A DNA stretch of 64,000 nucleotides, from NCBI GenBank assembly GCA_039654915.1, contig CM077599.1:22629501-22693500 (forward strand). Reading direction: 5' to 3'. The translations under genes and the position numbers were made by a program. Shown in pieces: positions 12,540-20,945 of this stretch; within the stretch, counting starts at the first letter, position 1; every line of letters starts with the position of its first letter. This DNA comes from Aquilaria yunnanensis. Taxonomy: Eukaryota > Streptophyta > Magnoliopsida > Malvales > Thymelaeaceae. Under the pieces are notes generated by a model. That model was given only the letters and a program-made list of their open reading frames with translations. It searched no databases and was not told the origin of the DNA.

Positions 12540-13073
12540 ATGGATTCTACTCTTTCTGCACTGCGAAAATACTTTCCTTCCCTTCCAATAAAAGTCCTTA
12601 AAAAGATCTACCTTGCTAGATGTGAAAGAATCAGAGTTTTTACACGCAAAGGCATTCCCGATAATGTGCAGTGGATAATTGAAGCTAAGGTCCGTTTGGC
12701 AGGTGAAGTTCCAGATGCATTTATGCCCCGCATGCCCGGTTTAGGTAAAAGGCGAAGAGCAAAGAGACTAGGCGTGTGTTATAAATGTGGGCGATGGAAT
12801 TGTATTACTAAATGTCGCTCTTTAGGATACATCTCCATAAATCGTGAAGATAAAAGAAAATTCATTAAGAATGGCCTGCGTAAGGAATCTCTGGAAGATA
12901 TCCGAGAGACTCTTGAAACGCATTCTTGTGGAAAAGTGCAAGGTGAAATTATCAGTTTATGGAGGACTTACCATAAAGAACGAAACCGTTACAGTCTTGG
13001 AAATGTGACTTTAAACGATCCTGTTTGTCAGTTTGTAAGAAAACTGGATGGGAAGCAAATCCCCGACTTATAG
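12540..13073 (+). CDS. Cysteine-rich basic protein, copy B (virus NABP-like), retrotransposon cargo
   Basis: A 177-residue intronless paralogue of copy A in the same orientation. It keeps the N-terminal helix-like segment (LRKYFPSLPIKVLKKIY), the basic run RRRAKR and a CYKCGRWNCITKC cysteine cluster with the same C-x2-C-x4-C-x3-C spacing. The C-terminal RYSLGNVTLNDPVCQ block is also present. It lacks five residues around the SYAKK segment found in copies A and C, a clean 15-bp deletion that keeps the frame. Its own TATA-type promoter lies upstream. The region after the stop (GAAGCCATTACTGGACG) is also conserved among the copies. Function is unknown; nucleic-acid binding is inferred from basic and cysteine-rich composition. 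Confidence 0.75.
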   Translation: MDSTLSALRKYFPSLPIKVLKKIYLARCERIRVFTRKGIPDNVQWIIEAKVRLAGEVPDAFMPRMPGLGKRRRAKRLGVCYKCGRWNCITKCRSLGYISINREDKRKFIKNGLRKESLEDIRETLETHSCGKVQGEIISLWRTYHKERNRYSLGNVTLNDPVCQFVRKLDGKQIPDL

Positions 13074-13200
13074 AAGGCATTGAAGCCATTACTGGACGTA
13101 AATCAAGGGAAGATGAGAGCCACAGTCATGATTGCTGTACATATAAGCCGTCATTTGTCTTTTCTTTTGACAATAATGTACTTGCTTCTGCAAGTGTAAT

Positions 13201-13230
13201 TAACGCATTATCCCTTTCATCACTATAAAT
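13201..13230 (+). promoter_or_regulatory. Promoter module of copy C
   Basis: CATTATCCCTTTCATCACTA leads into a TATAAAT box at 13224-13230, about 68 bp before the copy C start. It is nearly identical to the module before copy B. Confidence 0.6.
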
Positions 13231-13297
13231 ATATGTTAGTTATTTCCGTTTCCTACAATCACTAATTTCTTTCTTCTCTTAAATACCTCCTTCATCA

Positions 13298-13846
13298 ATG
13301 GAGTCTTCTTTTTCCGCCCTACGAAAGGATTTTCCTTCCTTCCCAATAAATGTTCTTAAAAAGATTTATCAAGCTAGATGTGAACGATTCAGAGTATTTA
13401 TGCACAAAGGCATTCCTGATAATGTGCGGTGGCTAATCGAAGCTAAGGTTCGTTCAGCTGGTGAAGTTCCAGAAGCGTTCTTTCCCCGTATGCCCGGCTT
13501 TGGTAAAAGCGCTTATGCCAAAAAAAGAAGAGCAAAGAGGCTAGGCGTTTGTCATAATTGTGGATGGTGGATTTGCGGCAATAAATGTCGTTCTCCAGGA
13601 GTGATCACCAGAAATCGTAATGATAGAATAAGATTCATTAAGAATGGCTTGCGTAAGGAATCTCTAGAAGATATTCGAGAGGTTCTTGAAGCGCATTCTT
13701 GCGGAATAGTGCAATTTGAGGTTGTTGGATTATGGATAATTTTCCAAAAAGAACGAGATCGTTACAGTCTTGGGAATCTGACCCTAAACGACCCTGTTTG
13801 CCAGTTTGTGAGAAAGCTAGATGAGATGCAAATCACCGATTCATAG
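13298..13846 (+). CDS. Cysteine-rich basic protein, copy C (virus NABP-like), retrotransposon cargo
   Basis: A 182-residue intronless paralogue, third of the tandem set. The linker and basic run GFGKSAYAKKRRAKR are followed by CHNCGWWICGNKC, so all four clustered cysteines are kept, although the glycine-arginine pair in copies A and B (CGRW) has become CGWW. The RYSLGNLTLNDPVCQ block is intact. A TATA-type promoter module lies just upstream and the array of about 87-bp repeats starts about 45 bp after the stop. The assignment to a virus-like nucleic-acid-binding family is tentative; it could also be a retrotransposon-specific accessory protein that resembles it by convergence. Confidence 0.75.
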   Translation: MESSFSALRKDFPSFPINVLKKIYQARCERFRVFMHKGIPDNVRWLIEAKVRSAGEVPEAFFPRMPGFGKSAYAKKRRAKRLGVCHNCGWWICGNKCRSPGVITRNRNDRIRFIKNGLRKESLEDIREVLEAHSCGIVQFEVVGLWIIFQKERDRYSLGNLTLNDPVCQFVRKLDEMQITDS

Positions 13847-13889
13847 AAAGCATTGAAGCCATTACTGGACGCAAAGCCAGTGGAAGACG

Positions 13890-14440
13890 AGGATCAAAGT
13901 CACGATTACTGTACGTGCTAGCTGTCGCTTTTGAAATTTTTCTCCCCTTTTGGTAATAATGTATCCACTCCTGACGTGAACCAAAGTCACGATTACTGTA
14001 CGTGCTAGCTGTCGCTTTTGAAATTTTCCTCCCTTTTCGGTAATAATGTATCCACTCCTGACATGAACCAAAGTCACGATTACTGTACGTGCTAGCTGTC
14101 GCTTTTGAAATTTTCCTCCCCTTTCGGCGATAATGTATCCACTCCTGACATGAGCCATAGTCACGATACTGTACATGCTAGCTGTCGCTTTTGAAATTTT
14201 CCTTCTCCTTTGGCAATAATGTACCCACTCCTGACATGAGATACAGTTATGATTACTGTATATAGCTGCCGTTTTTTAAAATTTTCCTTCTCTTCCAACA
14301 ATCACGTACCTACTCCTGACGTAAGCTACAGTAGTGACTACTATACATGCTAGCAGCTATTTTGAAAATTTTCCTCCTCTTTTAACGATAGTGTACCCAT
14401 ACCTGACCAAAGTCATACTCGTGACTACTGTGAATAGCTG
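13890..14440 (+). repeat. Tandem repeat of about 87 bp upstream of the LOG gene
   Basis: Six to seven units contain AGTCACGATTACTGTACGTG, CTAGCTGTCGCTTTTGAAAT and ATGTATCCACTCCTGAC(G/A)T. The repeat is derived from the 3' flank of the cysteine-rich genes. Several junctions read CTGACGTGA or CTGACGTAA and so contain TGACG, the core of as-1/bZIP-type enhancer elements. A long antisense frame through it is a by-product of the repeat length. Confidence 0.85.
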
Positions 14441-14470
14441 GCAATAATGTATCCATTCTTGAAAATAAAA

Positions 14471-14500
14471 TTATTGCCTTATCTCTTCATCTCTATAAAT
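14471..14500 (+). promoter_or_regulatory. Promoter module of the LOG gene
   Basis: TTATTGCCTTATCTCTTCAT leads into CTCTATAAAT, with the TATA box at 14494-14500, about 34 bp before the preferred start codon. It is the same TTATC-CTT-CATC-CTATAAAT layout as before copies B and C. The untranslated leader would be very short. Confidence 0.55.
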
Positions 14501-14533
14501 ATATCCTCTTTTCTCACAAGGGTAAGGATAGGA

Positions 14534-15163
14534 ATGGAGAAAACCCCAACTCGTAAATCCCGAAGTATTTGTGTATTTTCTGGGGCTTTTCCTGGAAAAG
14601 ATGAAGAGTATTTAAAAGCAGCCAACCATTTGGGAAGAGTATTAGCTGAGCGAAAAATACATTTAGTTTATGGAGGAGGTAGTGTCGGATTAATGAGAGG
14701 TGTAGCATTAGCAGCATCTCTAGGGGGAAGTCAAGTTCTGGGTATTATCCCTGGACCTCTGAAATTTATTTCTGGGGGCACGATTGGAGAAGAATTAGTG
14801 GTTAAAAATTTGCAAGAGCGTGTGTTACAAATGCTTTTAAATGCTGATGCTTTTATCGCTCTACCAGGTGGTTTTGGCACATTGGGAGAAGTCTTTCAAA
14901 TTGCTTCCATGGCCCAACTTAATTTGCATAAGAAACCCATTGGGCTTTTGAATGTTAACAATTTCTTTACAGGTCTGATAGCTTTTATGGATTATGCTAT
15001 GCAGAAAAATTTCATATCAAGAGTGGCACGGCGAATTATAATATCCGCAACAACTGCTGAAGAATTGCTAGATAAAATACAAGCTTTTGTTCCTGAACCA
15101 GATCCAGCAATGATTCAGATAGACTGGACACGACAGTCTTTCCCGACCAGTTCACTCCCATAA
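14534..15163 (+). CDS. LOG: LOG-family cytokinin riboside 5'-monophosphate phosphoribohydrolase, retrotransposon cargo
   Basis: A 209-residue intronless frame. LOG enzymes convert cytokinin nucleotides to active free bases in one step in the cytosol. It has the Rossmann-like start ICVFSGAFPGKDEEYL, then LVYGGGSVGLM, GIIP, and the hallmark PGGFGTLGE (residues 111-119), followed by KPIGLLN and RRIIISATTAEELL. Length matches the family. Compared with the usual MHxRKxxM motif it reads LQERVLQM: the arginine (residue 96) is kept but the lysine is valine and the histidine is glutamine, so activity may be altered. An in-frame ATG at 14447 would add 29 residues, but the TATA box at 14494-14500 lies inside that extension, so 14534 is preferred. 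Plant LOG genes normally have several introns; their absence suggests capture from RNA. It shares its promoter type with the neighbouring cysteine-rich genes. Confidence 0.88.
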   Translation: MEKTPTRKSRSICVFSGAFPGKDEEYLKAANHLGRVLAERKIHLVYGGGSVGLMRGVALAASLGGSQVLGIIPGPLKFISGGTIGEELVVKNLQERVLQMLLNADAFIALPGGFGTLGEVFQIASMAQLNLHKKPIGLLNVNNFFTGLIAFMDYAMQKNFISRVARRIIISATTAEELLDKIQAFVPEPDPAMIQIDWTRQSFPTSSLP

Positions 15164-15670
15164 TGGTCCTCTACTCACCCTGTTGAAGTATTGTGGAAGA
15201 AAGAAGCGATCTGATCCGTTTTTCTTGTCCTTTAGTTTTATTATCAGCATTTTCTTTCGCGTTTCAGTTTTTCCTTTCAGGGAATTTCTTTTTTTTATAA
15301 TATAGTTTCGTCCATGCTGATATTAAAACCATAGGACAATGCCTTTAGGTTGGAATGGCTGAGTAAAAAGTAATTTCTGTTACTCTTGAGACGCATCCTA
15401 TTAGGTCTACTAGGCATAACATTTTGGGGTAGTTAAGCTTTAACCTTATTCGGATGACATATCTCACAAGGGAATCTATATTTACTGAAGAAAATATTAG
15501 ATGAACCTTGAATATTGATTCCAAACATCCGTTCCCTTTACATAATTTGTCAGTGTTATTGTCATCATCAAGATTCACTCGTTTTATCGAAGCCTAATTC
15601 TTTGCGCTCGCCTATTATGAAAATTCACACTTTCGAAGAAAATTATTCGAATTTCAATTGCTTTCATATA
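15164..15670 (+). other. 3' flank of the LOG gene, no further gene
   Basis: AT-rich sequence with a T-rich tract at about 15285-15300, plausibly the 3' untranslated region. No reading frame of note. It runs into the hairpin minisatellite, preceded by the small inverted repeat AAGGAGAGCTCCTT at about 15690. Confidence 0.5.
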
Positions 15671-15714
15671 AATTTTGCTCGAGGTTCTAAGGAGAGCTCC
15701 TTAGCCTCAAAATC

Positions 15715-17245
15715 AATTTTCATCATCGGGGTTTTAAGGATGGAACCTTTGCTTCGAAAATAATCAATTTTCATCATCGGGGTTTTAAGGATGGAACCTT
15801 TGCCTCGAAAACAATCAATTTTCATCATCAGGGTTTTAAGGATGGAACCTTTGCCTCGAAAATAATCAATTTTCATCATCGGGGTTTTAAGGATGGAACC
15901 TTTGCCTCGAAAACAACCAATTTTCATCATCGGGGTTTTAAGGATGGAACCTTTGCCTCGAAAACAATCAATTTTCATCATCGAGGTTTTAAGGATGGAA
16001 CCTTTGCCTCGAAAACAATCAATTATCAATCCGAGCTTTTAAGGATGGAACCTTTGCCTCGAGATCAATCAATCAATTCGAGGTTTTAAGGATGGAACCT
16101 TTACCTCGACATCAATCAATCAATCCGAGGTTTTAAGGATGGAACCTTTGCCTCGAAATCAATCAATTAATCCGAGGTTTTAAGGATGGAACCTTTGCCT
16201 CGAACTCAATCAATCGTCGAGGTTTTAAGGATGGAACCTTTGCCTCGACATCAATCAATCAATCCGGGGTTTTAAGGATGGAACCTTTGCCTCGAGATCA
16301 ATTATCAATCCGAGGTTTTAAGGATGGAACCTTTGCCTCGAAAACAACCAATTTTCATCATCGAGGTTTTAAGGATGGAACCTTTACCTCGACATCAATC
16401 AATCAATTCGAGATTTTAAGGATGGAACCTTTACCTCGACATCAATCAATCAATCCGAGGTTTTAAGGATGGAACCTTTGTCTCGACATCAATCAATCAA
16501 TTCGAGGCTTTAAGGATGGAACCTTTACCTCGACATCAATCAATCAATCCGAGGTTTTAAGGATGGAACCTTTGCCTCGAAATCAACCAATCAATCTGAG
16601 GTTTTAAGGATGGAACCTTTGCCTCGAAATCAATCAATCAATCCGAGGTTTTAAGGATGGAACCTTTGCCTCGAGATCAATCAATCAATTCGAGGTTTTA
16701 AGGATGGAACCTTTACCTCGACATCAATCAATCAATCCGAGGTTTTAAGGATGGAACCTTTGCCTCGAAATCAATCAATCAATCCGAGGTTTTAAGGATG
16801 GAACCTTTGCCTCGAGATCAATCAATCAATTCGAGGTTTTAAGGATGGAACCTTTACCTCGACATCAATCAATCAATCCGAGGTTTTAAGGATGGAACCT
16901 TTGTCTCGACATCAATCAAGCAATTCGAGGCTTTAAGGATGGAACCTTTACCTCGACATCAATCAATCAATCCGAGGTTTTAAGGATGGAACCTTTGCCT
17001 CGAAATCAACCAATCAATCTGAGGTTTTAAGGATGGAACTTTTGCCTCAAAATCAATCAATCAATCTGAGGTTTTAAGGATGAAATCTTTGCCTCGAGAT
17101 CAATCAATCAATTCAAGGTTTTAAGGATGGAACCTTTGCCTCGAAATCAATCAATCAATTTGAGGTTTTAAGGATGGAACCTTTGCTTCGAAATCAATCA
17201 ATCAATCCGAGGTTTTAAGGATGGAACCTTTGCCTCAGAAACAAT
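15715..17245 (+). repeat. Hairpin-forming minisatellite, about 32 units of 44-48 bp
   Basis: Each unit contains CGAGGTTTTAAGGATGGAAC then CTTTGCCTCGA, followed by a linker such as AATCAATCAATC. Within a unit CGAGG pairs with CCTCG and AAGG with CCTT, so every unit can fold into a short stem-loop. I count about 32 occurrences of the TTTTAAGGATGG core. The array is bounded by stronger inverted repeats, AAGGAGAGCTCCTT on the left and GATAGGAGAGCTCCTATC on the right (about 17260). It lies in the region before the 3' LTR, where Tat/Ogre-type elements are known to carry variable tandem repeats. Long antisense frames through it are artefacts. Confidence 0.93.
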
Positions 17246-17401
17246 CAATTTTCCTTCAACGATAGGAGAGCTCCTATCGCCGGGGTTCTAAGGAGAGTTC
17301 CTTAACCTCAGGATTTAGGCGGCGAAAAGGTTTTCAATGCCTAGCTAAGCCGGACGAAATTTGGTAACGACTTTGCATACATCATGTCTCATGAAGCATG
17401 C

Positions 17402-17414
17402 AAAGGGGGGCAGC
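17402..17414 (+). other. Polypurine tract of the retrotransposon
   Basis: AAAGGGGGG followed by CAGC lies directly before the 3' LTR start (TGTTGACA). Position and composition fit a plus-strand priming site. Confidence 0.75.
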
Positions 17415-19946
17415 TGTTGACACCCAATTTCGTCCGACCATAAAAAATTTTAAAAGAAATTAAATAAAAGAAATTAAATAAAAAAAATTATTATTTTTAT
17501 TATTATTATTATTACTAAAAATTTTAATTAGTTTAAAATACATTTTTTTTTTGTGAAGATTTGATTTAAAATGATATATGTGTGTATTTGAAAGAAAAAA
17601 AAGAAAACTAAAAAAAAATGGCAAAATTTAAAAGTTTGAGTTAAAAATGACAACATTAAGAAGTTTCAGGAAAAATTGACAAATTCTGAAAGTTCCAGGA
17701 GCATTTGGTAGTTTGTCACATAAAATTTTGGGCCTGCCGACGTTTCTGGCGCAAATTGACAGAAAACGACAAAATTGTCAAAACAGAAGCTTCAGGAACT
17801 TATCCAGAGGCTGAGAGACGTAAAGGACTAAAACTGTCATTTTACCAATTTAAAAGATAAGTTTGAAATTTTTTTATTAATTTATCCATCAACAGTTCAG
17901 CCAAACTTCCTCTATAAATAGCCCCCCAAATTTTGTGCTGAACACAGAGAAAAATAGAAAGAAAAGCTTAGAGCTCCGTTTTTAAAATAGAAAAAATTAC
18001 AGCCTTAGTCCCTAGCTCTCCTTCCTTTCCTCAGAAAATCTCAAAACTTTTCATTTTGACGATTAAGCCATCTTCTTCCCCCCGTCGCGCGCCCTCTGTT
18101 TCAATTTCTCAGAATTCAGAATTTAAAATCAAGGGTACAACTCTCATTTAATCCTTCATCTTTTCAATTTCTTTCACTTTGGTCACTAACTTTGTATTTT
18201 ATTCTTGCAGAATTAATTACTAACCCTTTTAATTTTTACTTGTTTGTTTATTATTTGTTTATTACTAACCCCTTTTTTTATTGTTGTTATTAACTTACTA
18301 ACAACTAACTTTTAATACTATTATTGTTACTAACCTTTTAATTTTTGCATTATTACTAACTTTTATAATTGTTGTTAACAATTAATTAACTTTTATTATT
18401 GTTGTTAATTAATTAATTTAATTAACTTGGCTAACTTTTATTATTGTTGTTAATTAATTAATTTAATTAACTTGGCTAGCTTTTTATTATTGTTGTTAAT
18501 TAATTAATTTAATTAATTTGGCTAACTTTTTATTTATTGTTGTTAATTAATTTAATTAATTTGGCTAACTTTTTATTATTGTTGTTAATTAATTAATTTA
18601 ATTAACTTGGCTAACTTTTTACTGTTGTTAATTAATTAATTTAATTAACTTGGCTAACTTTTTATTATTGTTGTTAATTAATTAATTTAATTAACTTGAC
18701 TAACTTTTTATTATTGTTGTTTAACAATTAATTTAATTAACTTTGCTAACATTTATTATTATTTTTAAAGTGGATGGCCAAAAAGCCCCACTTTATTATT
18801 ATTAATTTTTTTTCTTTATACAAATTTTTTATTTAATTCACCTTTACCCTTTACTAATTAATAAATAAATGAAAATTAAAAGAAGATTATTTTGTAATTA
18901 ATTATTAAGGCTAATAAAAATCATTTTTAAAAAAGCCAATTATTTTTATTTTTATATACATGTTTTTAATTCTTTAAAGATAACAAAAAGTTAAAATTAA
19001 TTTTAATAGTTATTTTTATCCAGTAAAAATAATAAAAAAATAAAAATAAAACCTGTTTAAAAAAAATACATGAAAATTAAGACTTTATATTTTACTGATT
19101 TATTTAAAATATAACTTTTAAATCCACTAAAATAATAAATATTTTTCATTAAACAAGAAAACAAAAAGAAAATTAAAACAAGATAAGAAAAAGATAAGAA
19201 AGACAAGAAAAAGAAAAGAAAAGAAAGATAAGAAAAAGATAAGAAAGATAAGAAAAAGAAAAGAAAGAAAAGAAAGAAAAGAAAGGAAAGATTAAATCAA
19301 AAAGAAAAGAAAAATATAAGAAAGAAAAGAAAGAAAATAAAAAATAAAATTTTTTTATCTAAAAATTCTATAACAAAAAGAATTACGAATTAGTAATTAA
19401 ACTAATAATTAATTCCATAAAAGTAATAATTATATAACTAACAATAAATTAAATTTAATTTCCATATCCGGATGATCCGGCAGGATCTACGGTTTGGAAA
19501 ATATCAAACTTTTTAAAATAAATAAATTAAATAAAAAGATAAAAAAAATCCATATTTTTACAATATGGATAAAATTGTTTAAAATTTCACCAAATTCCGT
19601 GTCCAAATGACTCGGCAGAGTCCATGGTTCGGAATCAAAATCTTCCGTGTCGAAATGACTCGGCAGAGTCCATGGTTCGGAAGTATAAAATTTTATACAA
19701 ATTAACTTAAAAATCCACATTTCGACTAATTCAGTTAAAATCTCTAAATTAACTGAAAATTATTTAAAAGCAAAGTAAAACAAAATTAAAATCAACTAAG
19801 GTGCCAATTTTGGGCACTATAACAATATTGTTTTAGCGTAACCGTACTCCCGATCCCCGAACTCTCGCAGACCAATTTTAAGGTGACCAATCGACCTAAG
19901 AAAAAAACTGATTGGTGGCGACTCCAGAAAACCCGACGTTGCCACA
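17415..19946 (+). repeat. 3' LTR of the cargo-carrying retrotransposon
   Basis: It is 2532 bp long and almost identical to 2495-5030. Differences seen by eye include the length of two homopolymer runs, TGATAAC to TGACAAC, TTTCGGG to TTTCAGG, GAAAATG to GAAAACG, CATTTTGG to CACTTTGG and GGGCGC to GGGCAC. The TATA box is at 17913-17920, and the tandem units are at about 18370-18780. The right flank is ATTAT. Confidence 0.95.
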
Positions 19947-19951
19947 ATTAT

Positions 19952-20664
19952 ATATTCACTAATTTTTATTACATTGCCCTCAATGATAATTATTGAAAAT
20001 CTTTTTTTTTTGTGTGGTAGAGCGAAAGTGAGCAATGCTATATAGAACCCTAAAAAGGTCATGGTTGGTGATGGAGTCGTTGGGTTCTCAGCCCGGTGGT
20101 CTTGCGTTTCTTAACAACAGATTCCAAACTTGCTTGTAAGTTAATCCTTCACTAATTAAGCTCATTTTTTTTTTTTGAATGGTAGACAAGAGAAAACTGT
20201 TCAATAAATAATATTGTTTCCAGTACTATATTAACTACCATTCCTCCTAATGTTCATCCTTAAATTTGTTTAATTAGGCCATTAAGGTCAGCCGCTGAGC
20301 TAGAGGAATTTTTTCTTGGCATGTTCTCAAACGCAGCTCAATATAACTTGCCACCAACGTATCATGTCAAAGCAATCTGTGAATCCCTTGACAGAACGCC
20401 GTTAGGTGGAGACATCCTCAATAGAATATTTGCCGGAGTTTTAGCTAATTACAAAAGGACAAGCAATAACTGTTTCATTAATCCACGGCCATCTCGGCAG
20501 TCATTTGAAACTGCCATCAGCTGGGCTTGACAGGTATTTGGCCAAATCTCATGTGTGATTTGCCACTGAGCTTTTAAACTTACGTTAACATTAGTCCTTA
20601 GTTATAATTCTTCTTTAGTTTCATCATTGTTTTCTCATAACCGGGTTTTTGTCAGTTTAGACTT
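19952..20664 (+). pseudogene. S28 prolyl-carboxypeptidase-like pseudogene, middle part (exons 4-5)
   Basis: Continues the gene split by the LTR element. The exon at about 20010-20133 encodes a block ending SLGSQPGGLAFLNNRFQTC, with an extra base pair near 20040 that breaks the frame. The exon at 20278-20533 encodes LRSAAELEEFF, MFSNAAQYNLPPTYHV and NRIFAGVLANY. The family tryptophan codon before the splice donor is TGA (20528-20530); the second copy of the gene at about 48080 keeps TGG here. The sequence ends at the first codons of the next exon, where the CACTA element is inserted with a CTT duplication. Confidence 0.88.
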
Positions 20665-20684
20665 CACTACTAAAATTGGTTGAT

Positions 20685-20945
20685 TTTCCAACGGCCATTT
20701 TACCAACGGCTTAGCCGTTGGTTGTTACCAACGCGTATAACCGTTGGTATTTTTTTTCCAACGTGCACGCGTTGGTGAGGGTTAAAAAAAAATTGTTACA
20801 GTTTTTTTTTTCCAACGTGCAAACCGTTGGTAATTACCAACGGGCTTAGCCGTTGGTAAACTTCCAACTTCCCAGCAGTTGGTGGTTTGTTTTTTTTTTT
20901 TTTGAAACTTTACCAACGGCTTTAGCCGTTGGTAAATTTTTAACT
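20685..20945 (+). repeat. Left subterminal repeats of the CACTA element
   Basis: Repeated copies of TTACCAACGG, CCGTTGGTAA and the palindromic form CCAACGGCTTAGCCGTTGG. In En/Spm-type elements such subterminal motifs bind the TnpA protein; that role is inferred here. Confidence 0.85.

Larger units (their letters stand above)
2495..19946 (+). mobile_element. 17.45-kb non-autonomous Ty3/gypsy (Tat/Ogre-like) LTR retrotransposon with gene cargo
   Basis: Two near-identical LTRs (2495-5030 and 17415-19946) begin TGTTGACACCC and end GTTGCCACA. They are flanked by a 5-bp duplication ATTAT (2490-2494 and 19947-19951). The paralogous locus at about 47540 shows the uninterrupted site with one ATTAT. 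A primer-binding site follows the 5' LTR and a polypurine tract precedes the 3' LTR. The interior holds, in order, a tandem repeat, gag, several blocks of non-coding repeats, three paralogous cysteine-rich reading frames, a LOG-family gene and a hairpin minisatellite. No protease, reverse transcriptase, RNase H or integrase motif was found on either strand, so pol would have to be supplied in trans. The Tat/Ogre assignment rests on the gag type, LTR start and primer-binding site and is an inference. Confidence 0.93.

Noticed and set aside
13862..14176. A 104-residue antisense reading frame
   Set aside because: It is a repeated peptide created by the 87-bp tandem array, whose unit is a multiple of three; no independent evidence of a gene.
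15664..16029. A 121-residue antisense frame with repeated FRGKGSILKTPM
   Set aside because: It is a by-product of the hairpin minisatellite, whose early units are 60-66 bp and in phase.
15690..17245. CRISPR-like array (regular repeats with spacers)
   Set aside because: The spacers are short variants of AATCAATCAATC and the DNA is eukaryotic; this is a minisatellite.
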